A DNA stretch of 63,178 bases. It comes from Planctomycetota bacterium (GTDB lineage: Bacteria; Planctomycetota; Phycisphaerae; Phycisphaerales; SM1A02). Under the pieces are notes generated by a model. It did not search any database, was not told the origin of the DNA, and was given only the letters and a program-made list of their open reading frames with translations. The DNA is taken from contig JAQCEQ010000011.1 of NCBI GenBank assembly GCA_027618565.1, positions 1-63,178 on the forward strand, given 5' to 3'. This document shows positions 27,515-36,934 of this stretch, piece by piece (position 1 is the stretch's first letter; each line of letters begins with the position of its first letter). The translations under genes and the position numbers were made by a program.

Positions 27515-30052
27515 ATGCACGGACTGCTGCTCCTTGTGAGTGCCACACTTGTCGGGATCCCAGCCTTGGGTCGGCCGCAGGACGGCAACGATCCTGCTGG
27601 ATCGGGCGACGCACCGCCAGCCGTCAGGAGCACCGCGGGGCCAGGACAAGCCGAACTGGAAGCCTCGGCGGCGCTCGACGCGGCAAACATGCTTGCCGCG
27701 GTCGGGCTCCAGCTGGTTAAGGACACCGCCGCCAGCCCCGCGCAACTGGAGGCGGGCGCCATGATGGTCCGGCGAGCGCTGGACCTGCAAGGTGAGGACC
27801 TAGGCCTGTGGAAGATCGCCGCGTTGGTCGTTGCGGTGCAGGACCCCGCGGATCCCCAGACCGCACGGTGGCGTGCCGAGATCACGCAGACCCTCGCGCG
27901 GCTTGATCCGTCCAGCTCGGTCTACCGACTGGCTCGGCTGGTGAGCTGGAGCGAAGAGGCTCCCACCGCCGAGCAGCGTGTGGCTCGGCTGCAGGCGCTC
28001 ACCACCGACGAGCAGGTCGCGTCGATCGGTGCTCCCGTCGCGGCACACTTGGCGTGGGACCTGTATCGACTCCAGCAGCTGCGGGGTGACCATGCCGGCG
28101 CCGATGCCGCCATCGCACGCGCAGTGCAGGTGGACCCGATGTTTCCCGCAGCAGCCGTCGTCGCCGCCGCGATGGCGGTGGAGCGCCACGACGATCCCGT
28201 GCGGGAGGCGGAGTGGCTGGTCGCGGCGATCAACGCCAATCCATCCGACTTCGGCACGCTTCGCACGCTGGCCGCGCTCCTCCTGCACGAAGGCGCCTAC
28301 GCATCGGCGGCCCGCATCCTCTCGTTGATGGTGGGCCTGGAGTCGCGTGCCTCGGTCTCATCGGAGGGGATCGATGGCGCGGTGGCCGATCAAGCGATCG
28401 CCTTCGCCGGCACCGGGAACCTCGGCAAGGCGCGCGAGTCCATCGCGCGATTCCAGTCAAGCCAGTTGGAGCTGTACAGGGAGTACTTGGTCAGCCAAGG
28501 GATTTCCAGGAGCGAGGCACAATCCACGGCCGCCCCAGCCGTGGAAATCCTGCTTGTGGTCGATGCCTTCCTGGCACAAGCCGCGGGTGCCTCGGACGCC
28601 GCCGTCGTGACGGAGTCCGCCATCGAGGCGCTCGTCCGTGGCACGGAGAGTCGTGTCAGCCTGGAAACGCTGCCCCCCGAGTTGAGGAGGCTGGCGGCGT
28701 TGGAGTCCGCGTACGCCCTCGCTGGTCTGGGTGCGCCATCCAACCGGGTGGAGTCGATGATCGCGCCGTGGAAGTCGGAACTGTCGCCGCAAGCCACGGC
28801 GCTGCTGTCGGCGATGGTGGCCCATGGTGAGGGACGCAACGAAGACACGCTCCGAGACCTTGAGTCTGCCTCAGACGAACCTGCCGCTGCGCTGGTCCGC
28901 GGGATGGCACTCTCGGGGCTTGGACAGCGCGCGGAGGCTGCGCGAGCCTTTCGCGACGCGTTGCGTGTCGGCAATGGCACGCTGCTGGGCGTGCTGGCCC
29001 AACTGAGGCTGGAGGCGATTCTGGGGCAACCCGTTCCAGCCTCTCCGCTCGTGGCGGCGCTCGAGGAGCGCGTGGCGGAGTTGCCGATCGAGATCGACCG
29101 CCTCCTCGTGCAGGGCGAGCCGCCGGTCGACCTCACCATCAGCGCGCCGACCGCCGTCTTCGATGCGTTCACCATTCCCGTGTTCACGCTGACGATCACG
29201 AACCGGACGGGACTGGTCCTCTCCGTGTCCGACGACGGGCCAATCACGCCATTCGTGGTGCTGACCTGGGAAGCGTTCCCGATCGGCAAGACAGGAAGAG
29301 TGTCTTCGGATGTGCCGGCCCTCTTCCCCATCGACGCGGCTCTGCAACTGGGCCCACGTGAGTCCGTCACGGTCACCATCGACGCGCGTTCCGCCACCGA
29401 GTTGCTCTTCACCGCCAATCGATTTGCCGGGCGCGGCATGACCCTCCGACTGTTCACCGTCGTCAGTCCACAGGTGCTTCCACACCAAGACGCCCGCGGC
29501 GCGCGACTGGCCATGCCCCCGGGTCCCCTGGGAGTGCGCCGTGACAGCAACCTGTTCCAGGTCGGCAAGTTCATCGTCACGCCGGACTGGTTGGAGGACG
29601 GACTCGCCGCGCTTCGCCACCCCGACCACCCAGGTGATGTACGCCTGTGGGCGATGCTCGCTGCGTACACCGCGTCCCTCTCACCGGAGATGGCGGAGTC
29701 CGGATCGGCCCCGGTGTCGGTCGGCGACCGAGCCGAGGCCGCATTCCTGGCCGAGGCTCTCGCTTCCAGCTGGCCCAACTTCCCGCCATTGGCTCGCGCG
29801 TACCTCGTGCTGGTCTCGCCAGCCGAGCAATCGCCTGATCTGGAATCCGTCTACGCGATGGCTCGCACCGACCCAGACGCCCTGGTGCGCGCGTGCTACC
29901 TCCTCAGGAGGACGGATGACTCGCAGGATCCCTTCCTCGCCGAATGCGTGCGTTCCGACGATCCGTTCCTAGCCAAGGTGGCCGAGTCCCAACTTCAGCT
30001 GCTCGTCCGTCGCGCGGTTCAGGCGGGCACGACGGGCACGGCGGATCGATGA
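27515..30052 (+). CDS. Large secreted TPR-rich protein
   Basis: An 845-residue protein with a signal peptide (MHGLLLLVSATLVGIPALG). Residues ~50-530 are tandem helical hairpins of TPR type (for example DLYRLQQLRGDHAGADAAIA and LLHEGAYASAARILSLM). An Ig-like or beta-sandwich segment occupies about 545-670 (DLTISAPTAVFDAFTIPVFT), and more helices close the protein. It probably works as a periplasmic scaffold; partners unknown. It is coupled to the next membrane-protein gene by an ATGA overlap, so that protein is a candidate partner. Confidence 0.65.
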   Translation: MHGLLLLVSATLVGIPALGRPQDGNDPAGSGDAPPAVRSTAGPGQAELEASAALDAANMLAAVGLQLVKDTAASPAQLEAGAMMVRRALDLQGEDLGLWKIAALVVAVQDPADPQTARWRAEITQTLARLDPSSSVYRLARLVSWSEEAPTAEQRVARLQALTTDEQVASIGAPVAAHLAWDLYRLQQLRGDHAGADAAIARAVQVDPMFPAAAVVAAAMAVERHDDPVREAEWLVAAINANPSDFGTLRTLAALLLHEGAYASAARILSLMVGLESRASVSSEGIDGAVADQAIAFAGTGNLGKARESIARFQSSQLELYREYLVSQGISRSEAQSTAAPAVEILLVVDAFLAQAAGASDAAVVTESAIEALVRGTESRVSLETLPPELRRLAALESAYALAGLGAPSNRVESMIAPWKSELSPQATALLSAMVAHGEGRNEDTLRDLESASDEPAAALVRGMALSGLGQRAEAARAFRDALRVGNGTLLGVLAQLRLEAILGQPVPASPLVAALEERVAELPIEIDRLLVQGEPPVDLTISAPTAVFDAFTIPVFTLTITNRTGLVLSVSDDGPITPFVVLTWEAFPIGKTGRVSSDVPALFPIDAALQLGPRESVTVTIDARSATELLFTANRFAGRGMTLRLFTVVSPQVLPHQDARGARLAMPPGPLGVRRDSNLFQVGKFIVTPDWLEDGLAALRHPDHPGDVRLWAMLAAYTASLSPEMAESGSAPVSVGDRAEAAFLAEALASSWPNFPPLARAYLVLVSPAEQSPDLESVYAMARTDPDALVRACYLLRRTDDSQDPFLAECVRSDDPFLAKVAESQLQLLVRRAVQAGTTGTADR

Positions 30053-30951
30053 CCGGCTCAGGCTTGCGGTTCGTGCGATCCAGGGTGGCACGAGGCTTGG
30101 GATTCACCGTCGGGCTGGCGCTGATCGGGTTGGCGGTGTGGAGCGTCTCTCGAGATGCGGCTGCGTGGGATCGACTTGGGCAGGTCTTCTCCAAGCCGGC
30201 GCACTTGGCGGGGCTGGCCGTGTGCGTCGCGCTCAACCTGGCGATCTCGGGACTGGTCTTCCATCGACTGTACCGGCCTGTGGCGAAGATCGGAGTGGCC
30301 GAAATGGAACTGCTGGTCGCCTCGTCCAGCCTCCTCAACTACCTGCCCGCGAAGGCGGGGCTGGCTGGGCGTGCGCTCTATCACACGGTGATGCACGGCG
30401 TGCCGCTGGGGGTGAGTGTGCGACTCATTCTGATGAGCATCGCCGGAACGGTGCTTTCGTGCATCGTGCTTGCCGGAGTCGTGATCGTCGCTCCCAGTGA
30501 ACAGTCCGTGATCGTGGCCTGGCCGCTCCTCGCCGTCTTGGTCTGGTGCGCCCCACGGGCCCTGCGGTCTGGAGCACTCGCGACGGCCTTCGCGGAGTCC
30601 GTGGCGATGAGATTCCTCGACCTGGGTGTGTGGTGCGTGCGGTATTGGATTGTGTTCGGCGTCCTCGATGTCTCCATCGACCCTCGCTCTGCCGCGATGG
30701 CCGGCATCACCGCGGTGCTCATCGGCCTCGCGCCCTTCGGCGCCAATGGGTTGGGTCTTCGCGAGTGGGCGATTGCGGGCCTTGGTGGCATGGCCGGCTG
30801 GACCGCCGACGTCGGTCTCTCGGCCGACCTCCTCAATCGCGCGGTGGACCTGGTGGTGGTGGTGCCCATCGGCTCTGTCTGCACCATGATCGTCACGCGC
30901 AGGTTGGGTGCGCGGTTGGGCACACATGTCGGAGGCGGATCAAGCGCGTGA
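30049..30951 (+). CDS. Integral membrane protein, flippase-like (LPG synthase TM type)
   Basis: A 300-residue membrane protein with about eight hydrophobic helices. The layout resembles the lysylphosphatidylglycerol-synthase transmembrane/UPF0104 family: an early VGLALIGLAVWSV helix, a SSLLNYLPAKAGLAGRALYH loop, and a late FGANGLGLREWAIAG loop. Members of that family move or modify lipids, but the sequence alone does not fix a substrate. The ATG overlaps the TPR gene's stop (ATGA). Confidence 0.65.
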   Translation: MTGSGLRFVRSRVARGLGFTVGLALIGLAVWSVSRDAAAWDRLGQVFSKPAHLAGLAVCVALNLAISGLVFHRLYRPVAKIGVAEMELLVASSSLLNYLPAKAGLAGRALYHTVMHGVPLGVSVRLILMSIAGTVLSCIVLAGVVIVAPSEQSVIVAWPLLAVLVWCAPRALRSGALATAFAESVAMRFLDLGVWCVRYWIVFGVLDVSIDPRSAAMAGITAVLIGLAPFGANGLGLREWAIAGLGGMAGWTADVGLSADLLNRAVDLVVVVPIGSVCTMIVTRRLGARLGTHVGGGSSA

Positions 30952-30974
30952 GTGAGGGAGCTGTGCTCGCCCAG

Positions 30975-30980
30975 TAGCCT
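30975..30980 (+). promoter_or_regulatory. Probable -10 element of pyrE
   Basis: TAGCCT ends 7 nt before the ATG at 30988, with a CT-rich spacer and no Shine-Dalgarno match. Confidence 0.45.
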
Positions 30981-30987
30981 CTCTCTC

Positions 30988-31542
30988 ATGACTGCCACCG
31001 CTGCCGCCCCCAGCCATCTCACGCGCGAACAGATTGCTGCGCGTATCGCCGATGTCTCGCTCCTGCGAGGGACCTTCACGCTGCGGAGCGGTCGCACCAG
31101 CACCTACTACCTGGACAAGTACCTCTTTTCGACGCAGCCGGATGTGTTGGAGGGGCTGGGGCGACTCTTTGCGGCACAGCTTCCAGCGGGCACGACCCGC
31201 CTCGCCGGAGCAGAACTGGGCGGCATCCCGCTTGTGAGCGCCGCCAGCATGGCCAGCGGGCTGCCGTGCGTCTTCATCCGAAACCAGAAGAAGGAGTACG
31301 GCACGGCCAAGCAGCTGGAGGGCAAGATCGCCGCTGGCGACCGCGTGGTGATCGTGGAAGATGTCGCCACGACCGGAGGCCAGGCACTTGAGGCCGCCAA
31401 GGTCCTGCGGGGCGAAGGTGCGATCGTCACCACCATCATTTGCACGATCGACCGCCAAGAAGGGGCGCGCGAGAACATCGAGGCCGCCGGCATCGTGTTC
31501 GAGTCGCTCTTCACGGTGCGCGACCTGGGCGTGGTGGTCTGA
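30988..31542 (+). CDS. pyrE: Orotate phosphoribosyltransferase
   Basis: A 184-residue type I phosphoribosyltransferase that converts orotate and PRPP to OMP in pyrimidine synthesis. The PRPP-binding loop is VVIVEDVATTGGQAL (about residues 121-135). The flexible-loop region RNQKKEYGTAKQLEG and the substrate segment FTLRSGRTSTYYLDKY are as expected for the family. Other pyrimidine genes are absent. The stop abuts the convergent GH57 gene's stop with no spacer. Confidence 0.95.
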   Translation: MTATAAAPSHLTREQIAARIADVSLLRGTFTLRSGRTSTYYLDKYLFSTQPDVLEGLGRLFAAQLPAGTTRLAGAELGGIPLVSAASMASGLPCVFIRNQKKEYGTAKQLEGKIAAGDRVVIVEDVATTGGQALEAAKVLRGEGAIVTTIICTIDRQEGARENIEAAGIVFESLFTVRDLGVVV

Positions 31543-32781
31543 TCAGCGCTTCGCCGCCCACGCCGCCGCCGGCGCATCCACGCGCGTGCGGAGGTTGTCC
31601 AGGACATTCATGAAGTTGATGTAGGCGTCGTAGGGGCTGTCGTAGGGCGAGAAGTACTTGTGGACATCGCCGTCCGCCCAGTGCTTCGTGCACATGTAAT
31701 AGACATGGTCGCTCGTGGTGAGCTTGCGCCAGTCTTCCAGGACCCACGGGTCGCCGGCCGCGTGCTTGGCCTTCACAGGGTCCTCCAGCGCGTAGAGCTC
31801 GGAAACCGCGTTGTCCTGGAGCGGGTTGCCCAGCCATGCGGAGAGGTCACGCTCGCTGTCGGCCCAGGAAATAGGTTGCTCCACGTCGTATTCGCCGATG
31901 GGCGCATGGCCCGCGGCCGCATCGCGCGGCAGGATGAACCCGTTGTGGCCCTGGTTCATCGCGAACACCGCATCGGGGAGCGCGCGCAGGAAGTCAAAGA
32001 TCCCGGTCTCCGACCACTGATGCTCGCCAAAAGTCTCGTAGTCCATGAAGAGATTGGCCAGGTACCCGTCCCCGTTGATGAGGTTGACCCAGCTGGCGAA
32101 CTTCTCCGCACTCATCGGCCACTCGGGCCAACCGCGGTTGCCAAAGCGGAACGCGATGTCGTCGCTCAACCGGTGGTTCTTGAGGAGCAACTTGAGAGGC
32201 GCAACGCCGTCAGGTGTGGCCCTCGCGGGCGGTGCGTACACATAGGCAGGGCTGCGCCCGCGAAGAAGCCAGTCCACCCCTTCGCACAACACGTTCTTGT
32301 ACCGGCCGCGCCACGCGATGTGACCCGCGAGCTCATTGAGATAGATCAACTCGGTGTTTCGGAAGGTCACGGGCGCGCGCCCGAACAGCGACTCGATCCT
32401 GGCTGCTTGAGCGTCCGCCTGCGCGTCAAACTCGGCGCGCGAAAAGAGGAACGAGAGCGAGTGGTGCGTGGTCTCGCCGATGAACTCCACGCACTCGTGC
32501 TCGGCAAGCGCCTTGAAGAGGTCGATGACATCGGGCGCCCATTCCTGGGCCTGGTCGAGGAAGGTGCCCGACAGGCTGAACGCGCACTTGAACCGGCCCT
32601 GGTGCCGGCGAACCAAGTCCAGCAGCAGCTGCGTGGTGGGTCGATAGCACTTGTCGGCCACCTTGCGCATGATGGCGGCGTTGGCCTCGTTGTCGAAGTA
32701 GAAGTGGTCGGTATCAAAGACTGAGTATCGACGCAACCGGAACGGCTGGTGTACCTGGAAGTAGAAGCAGATGTCAGCCAT
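31543..32781 (-). CDS. Glycoside hydrolase family 57 alpha-amylase/glucanotransferase
   Basis: A 412-residue GH57 enzyme acting on alpha-glucans such as starch or glycogen. Conserved region 1 is HQPFR (residues 11-15) and region 2 contains GETTHHS. The nucleophile Glu144 lies in FRNTELIYLNE, and the acid/base Asp247 in FMDYETFGEH. There is no signal peptide, so it probably acts on intracellular glycogen. Product specificity cannot be told. It is divergent from a DegT-type aminotransferase gene. Confidence 0.92.
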   Translation of the reverse strand: MADICFYFQVHQPFRLRRYSVFDTDHFYFDNEANAAIMRKVADKCYRPTTQLLLDLVRRHQGRFKCAFSLSGTFLDQAQEWAPDVIDLFKALAEHECVEFIGETTHHSLSFLFSRAEFDAQADAQAARIESLFGRAPVTFRNTELIYLNELAGHIAWRGRYKNVLCEGVDWLLRGRSPAYVYAPPARATPDGVAPLKLLLKNHRLSDDIAFRFGNRGWPEWPMSAEKFASWVNLINGDGYLANLFMDYETFGEHQWSETGIFDFLRALPDAVFAMNQGHNGFILPRDAAAGHAPIGEYDVEQPISWADSERDLSAWLGNPLQDNAVSELYALEDPVKAKHAAGDPWVLEDWRKLTTSDHVYYMCTKHWADGDVHKYFSPYDSPYDAYINFMNVLDNLRTRVDAPAAAWAAKR

Positions 32782-32790
32782 GGGCGGTGG

Positions 32791-32796
32791 AGTCTA
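32791..32796 (-). promoter_or_regulatory. Probable -10 element of the GH57 gene
   Basis: TAGACT on the minus strand ends 9 nt before the ATG at 32781. The divergent aminotransferase gene has the identical hexamer at the identical distance. Confidence 0.55.
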
Positions 32797-32822
32797 TCGG
32801 TGCGCATCGGCATGGCCACCGC

Positions 32823-32851
32823 TTGGAGCGTCGAGCTGCGTTCACTAGACT
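32823..32851 (+). promoter_or_regulatory. Probable promoter of the DegT aminotransferase gene
   Basis: A -35-like TTGGAG, a 17-nt spacer and the -10 hexamer TAGACT, which ends 9 nt before the ATG at 32861. This is one of the few of these start-proximal hexamers with a credible -35 element. Confidence 0.6.
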
Positions 32852-32860
32852 TTCTCACCC

Positions 32861-34075
32861 ATGGCTACTCCGAACGCTCCATCGATGACCGTTCCCTTTA
32901 TCGACCTCAAGCCCCAGTACGAGACCATCCGCGCGCAGTGCGAGCCCAAGCTCCACGAGATCGCGGCGAGCCAGTACTTCGTGCTTGGACCGGAAGTTGC
33001 CGCGTTTGAGAAGGAAGTGGGGGCGTACCTGGGCGTGAAGCACGGCGTGGGTTGCTCCAGTGGGTCGGATGCGCTCTTGCTCGCGCTCATGGCGCTTGGC
33101 CTCAAGCCAGGCGACCAAGTGCTGTGCCCATCATGGACATTTTTTGCCACCGCCGGTGCCATCTCGAGGCTTGGCCTGGAGCCGGTCTTCGTGGACATCA
33201 AACCAGCCACCTACAACATGTGTCCGCAGGCGACCGAGGCCGCGCTCGCGAAGTGTTCGCGCGCCAAGGCACTGATGCCCGTGCACGTGTACGGAATGGC
33301 TGCGGATGTGGATGCGTTCCTCGACATCGGGAAGCGCCACAACCTGCCCGTGATCGAGGACTGCGCCCAGTCAATCGGCGCGCGAGACGCCACCGGCGCG
33401 ATCACTGGATCACGCTGCACGATGGGGACCTGGAGCTTCTTCCCCACCAAGAACCTGGGGTGCTTCGGCGACGGCGGATTGGTGAGTGCGAACGATGACG
33501 CGCTCGGCGACTACTTGCGCATGGCCCGTGTCCACGGCAGCAAGCAGCGGTATGTCCACGAGTTTGTGGGCGTCAACGCGCGATTGGACGCCCTTCAGGC
33601 CGCCATCCTGCGGATCAAGTTGCCGTACCTGGAGAGCTGGCATGGCGCTCGCATCGCCAACGCGGATGCCTACGACGCCATCTTCCGCAAGGCGGGTGCG
33701 CGCTGCACCTCGTGTGCGTGGGACGATGCTTCGCTCCCGCTGCGATTCCCCTGGCGGCCCGCCGCACCCGCGCGCGCCATCGTGAACCAGTATGTGCTGC
33801 GAGTGCCGGCCGCGATCCGAGACGAGGTCCGCGAGCACATGAAGGAGCGCGGCATCGGCACCGAGATCTACTACCCGATTCCGCTGCACCTGCAGGAGTG
33901 TTGGTCACACCTGGGGCAAGGCGTGGGCTCGCTCCCAGAAACCGAACGAGCCGCCAACGAGACCATCGCGCTCCCCATCTTCCCTGAACTTGGCATGGAG
34001 CGACTTCGCCATGTCGCGCAGACGCTGGTCCAGTTCGTGGAGAGCAAGAGCCGCGCGCTCGTCGGCGCGCGTTGA
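32861..34075 (+). CDS. DegT/DnrJ/EryC1/StrS-family sugar aminotransferase
   Basis: A 404-residue PLP enzyme that transaminates nucleotide-linked ketosugars. The N-terminal PFIDLKPQYETI, the cofactor loop GCSSGSDALLLAL and VIEDCAQSIGA are typical. The PLP lysine is in FFPTKNLGCFGDGG. GVNARLDALQAAIL is the usual dimer-side motif. Such enzymes feed O-antigen, S-layer or other surface glycan synthesis. No other nucleotide-sugar gene is present here, so the product is unknown. The start may also be the second Met (residue 9). Confidence 0.93.
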   Translation: MATPNAPSMTVPFIDLKPQYETIRAQCEPKLHEIAASQYFVLGPEVAAFEKEVGAYLGVKHGVGCSSGSDALLLALMALGLKPGDQVLCPSWTFFATAGAISRLGLEPVFVDIKPATYNMCPQATEAALAKCSRAKALMPVHVYGMAADVDAFLDIGKRHNLPVIEDCAQSIGARDATGAITGSRCTMGTWSFFPTKNLGCFGDGGLVSANDDALGDYLRMARVHGSKQRYVHEFVGVNARLDALQAAILRIKLPYLESWHGARIANADAYDAIFRKAGARCTSCAWDDASLPLRFPWRPAAPARAIVNQYVLRVPAAIRDEVREHMKERGIGTEIYYPIPLHLQECWSHLGQGVGSLPETERAANETIALPIFPELGMERLRHVAQTLVQFVESKSRALVGAR

Positions 34076-34107
34076 TGGCTGGCGGGCGCTGCGCTGCGTG
34101 AGGCGCC

Positions 34108-34142
34108 CAACGCTTGGCGAAACGCTCAACGCTTGGCGAAAC
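34108..34142. repeat. Short tandem duplication at the end of the FG-GAP gene
   Basis: A 16-nt sequence, CAACGCTTGGCGAAAC, occurs twice with a period of 19 nt. The right copy contains the last codons and most of the stop of the minus-strand FG-GAP gene; the left copy lies just after the stop. It looks like a slippage duplication. Confidence 0.85.
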
Positions 34143-36741
34143 CCGTCATCGTCCCGTCGCTGTAGTCAAACCAGCGCCGGCCGATGACATCCATCTTCAC
34201 GCGCGTGTAGTTGCTCTCTGGGTCCGGCGAGATGGCCGTGAAGCCCAGCCGGAAGACCAGCGTGCCGCCGTGGCCTTGGAGGAACAGGTCTGGTGAACCG
34301 TTCCCATCCACGTCACTCAGCGCCGCCACGCGGTACCCGTCGATGTCGAAGGGCCACCATCGACCCTGGCGAGTCGTGCCGCCGTCGCGCATGAACTGGT
34401 AATAGAGGTTGGATCCACTGCGCCAGAGGAGGTCGGCAGTGCCATCGTTGTCGAAGTCCCCAACGCCGTGCAGCGTGCCGGGCCCCGAGGCGATCGTTCG
34501 CACGGCATCGTTGCCGTCCTCGGATCCAAAGTCGATCCAGAGCGTTTGGCGCGACGCCGTGTTGTGCGCGATGAGTTCGGCGCCGGAATCGCCACCATCG
34601 TTGTCGTCAGCGTCGTTCTCGTCGTCATCGACCAACGCTATGGGCGCGTCGGCGGCGAAGAAGTGCCAAGCCTCCGCCTTGGGATCCGCCTCCACGAAGG
34701 GGAGCGCCGCGGTCGCCGTGCCGTTGTAGCCAAACGAGGAGATGAAGGTGCAGGTGAGACTTTGGCCGTCCTTGAAGACGATGTCGTCGGTGCCATCGCC
34801 GCTGAAGTCGCCAAGTGCCGCGACGGTCACGCCTTCGGCGACATCCTCACCGTTGACGGTCTCGGTGATTGTGAAGCCGTCGCGGACCATCATCTTGAGC
34901 CGTCGCGACTCAGTGTCAAGGAACAGCAGGTCGCCGGACTGGTCGCCGTTAAGGTCAGGTGAACCCAGGAAGTCCCAGGTCTCCGGATAGGTCGTGATGA
35001 CGCGGGCCGCTCCCTCATTGCGGAAGTTGATGCCGTCCGACTGGATGCCGGCGATCCTGTTCCCAAGGTCGTAGATCATCGTGCCACGAACCACGCCCCA
35101 GCCCTCCACGATCGGAATGAGCGGAATCGTCAGGTTGGGAATACCGCCGCTGCCCAAGCCGCCGCTGGGTGTGCCGCCGCCGCTGGGAGAGCCTCCGGTG
35201 GATTGACCCTCAAACTCCGCGCCGTCGGAACCAGGCGCGTCGGGCGTGGCAGGAGCTCCCTCGGGAAGGGCCGGGCCGCCGGCTGCAGGAGTCAGTTCGT
35301 CGGAGTACGTCCAGCCAAAGGCAATGGGTGGATCACCGGTCGTCGCCGGAAATTCACTCGCCAGTACCGCCATCGGCACTCCGGCTCTCTGGTCGAGGGC
35401 CATCGCGCACTGGCGGCCAAGCGATTCCGACTCGCCGCTCAAGTCGGTCCAGAGGTCGGCGCGGGTGGGTTCCCAGTCGGCAGGTCCCGCACGGACATAC
35501 GAAAAGCCCGCGCCGCTGTTGATCTCGGCGCCCTCAAATCCAGGCGCGCCAACCAAGAGCAGGTCTTCCGACGCCAGTGCGACGCTGAGTCCGAAGGCAT
35601 CGTTCTGGAAGGACTCGCGACCCCACAGTTGGTCGTCCTGCGAGTAGGCGCCGGAGGAGAATCGATAGACAAAGACCGTCCCACAGCCGGGCACGGTGGA
35701 ACCAGCCGCGTCCAGGTCATGGCCCGACACCCCGATGACCAGCGTCTGCCCAAACATCGCCAGGCTGCCGCCGAAGGCGTCGTTGGCGGCACCGGAGCTG
35801 CCGCGCATCAGTTGGGAGGGAATCGTGGGCCAACCCGCCTTCGTGCGCAGGTAGGCATAGGCCTCGCCAGCATTGGAACCGGCGGGGGTGTCGGCGTTTT
35901 GCACCCCAGCAACGATGATGCCGTCATCGATGTCAACCCTCGTCCCCAGCTGGTCGCTTGGACCGCCAAAGTCCCCCGCAGTCAGGACGGAGTCCTCCGT
36001 CCAGGTGTCGTCGGCGCCGACGAAGACATGGAGCGACCCGGTGTTGGATGCGCCGGCGAGAGGACGACCAACGACGATCGTGCCTTCGTCGCCCTCGATA
36101 TCGATGGCCACGGATTGCCCGAAGAGGTCGATCGAGTCCAAGGACTCCGGTCGAAGCGTTGCGGTCGGGAGCGAGTAGCCGAGGCCCTCATTGAAGATCC
36201 CCCACGGCGGGTCGGCCACGGCGTCATAGGTGTAGACAAAGGCCCGGCCTGAAAAGATCGGATCACTCGGCGTGGCGTAGCCCCACGCGCCCACGACAAT
36301 CGTGGTGGCGTCGGCATCGATGTCCACGGTGGCACCAAACTGACCGAAGGAGGCGGTGATTGCGGTACCGTCGGGGAGGAGCAGCGAGGGAGGGCAATCG
36401 ATGGCCTGCTCGTGCACCCACGCGCCGGCCGTGCGCCGGTAGATGTGGATGCGACCCACGCCGTTGGTGGAATTGAGTCGCGTGTCGGGAGCTCCGATGA
36501 CCATCGTGGTGCCATCGGCGCTCATGACGAGGGCGCGCCCAAACCCATCCCCGGTCAACTCTGGAGTGGCGGAGATGACGTCGGCGGGGACTTGCCAGCC
36601 GACCAGTGTGGGATCGGCCTCCTGCGCGGCGGCGATGCCCGTGACCGCACTGACCATCGAACCAGCGATCCATGTCGCCGCAACTGAACGACTCGTGGCG
36701 ACAACTGGTCGGAACTTCGTTGTAGTGCTGGCGTGGCGCAT
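34126..36741 (-). CDS. Secreted FG-GAP/VCBS repeat protein
   Basis: An 871-residue exported protein. A long basic and hydrophobic leader (cleavage probable near AAAQEADP, about residue 41) precedes integrin-alpha-like FG-GAP blades over about 45-480 (for example DGFGRALVMSADGTTMVIGAPD and DLFGQSVAIDIEGDEGTIVVG). A Gly/Pro/Ser-rich linker (about 490-530) follows. A second set of VCBS-type propeller blades with calcium-site motifs (DLNGDQSGDLLFLD, DFSGDGTDDIVFK, DFDNDGTADLLWR, DVDGNGSPDLFLQ) completes the protein. Such propellers usually bind surface ligands or cations. A TAGCCT hexamer lies 14 nt before the ATG. Confidence 0.85.
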   Translation of the reverse strand: MRHASTTTKFRPVVATSRSVAATWIAGSMVSAVTGIAAAQEADPTLVGWQVPADVISATPELTGDGFGRALVMSADGTTMVIGAPDTRLNSTNGVGRIHIYRRTAGAWVHEQAIDCPPSLLLPDGTAITASFGQFGATVDIDADATTIVVGAWGYATPSDPIFSGRAFVYTYDAVADPPWGIFNEGLGYSLPTATLRPESLDSIDLFGQSVAIDIEGDEGTIVVGRPLAGASNTGSLHVFVGADDTWTEDSVLTAGDFGGPSDQLGTRVDIDDGIIVAGVQNADTPAGSNAGEAYAYLRTKAGWPTIPSQLMRGSSGAANDAFGGSLAMFGQTLVIGVSGHDLDAAGSTVPGCGTVFVYRFSSGAYSQDDQLWGRESFQNDAFGLSVALASEDLLLVGAPGFEGAEINSGAGFSYVRAGPADWEPTRADLWTDLSGESESLGRQCAMALDQRAGVPMAVLASEFPATTGDPPIAFGWTYSDELTPAAGGPALPEGAPATPDAPGSDGAEFEGQSTGGSPSGGGTPSGGLGSGGIPNLTIPLIPIVEGWGVVRGTMIYDLGNRIAGIQSDGINFRNEGAARVITTYPETWDFLGSPDLNGDQSGDLLFLDTESRRLKMMVRDGFTITETVNGEDVAEGVTVAALGDFSGDGTDDIVFKDGQSLTCTFISSFGYNGTATAALPFVEADPKAEAWHFFAADAPIALVDDDENDADDNDGGDSGAELIAHNTASRQTLWIDFGSEDGNDAVRTIASGPGTLHGVGDFDNDGTADLLWRSGSNLYYQFMRDGGTTRQGRWWPFDIDGYRVAALSDVDGNGSPDLFLQGHGGTLVFRLGFTAISPDPESNYTRVKMDVIGRRWFDYSDGTMTGFAKR

Positions 36742-36861
36742 GAGTGTCTCTACGAAGGCTAGTCGTGCAGGTGCGGTGGGCCGATGCCAAACTGCGCGGA
36801 TTGTGCGTGAATCGTGCGCTTGGCGTGGCGCGCGTCAACCGTGAACCGGATCAAGAAAAAG

Positions 36862-36904
36862 CGCCCGCCCGAACCCATGATGGCCCTTCGGGCGGGCGTC
36901 TTTT
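36862..36904 (-). terminator. Rho-independent terminator, readable from both strands
   Basis: A 12-bp GC-rich stem (36862-36873 with 36887-36898) closes a 13-nt loop. The minus strand runs into TTTTTCTT and the plus strand into TCTTTT. The gene that needs it is the minus-strand HATPase-like gene ending at 36935; no plus-strand gene enters from the left. Confidence 0.8.
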
Positions 36905-36934
36905 GGGGATCCCGATGACCAACCTCGAGGTCAG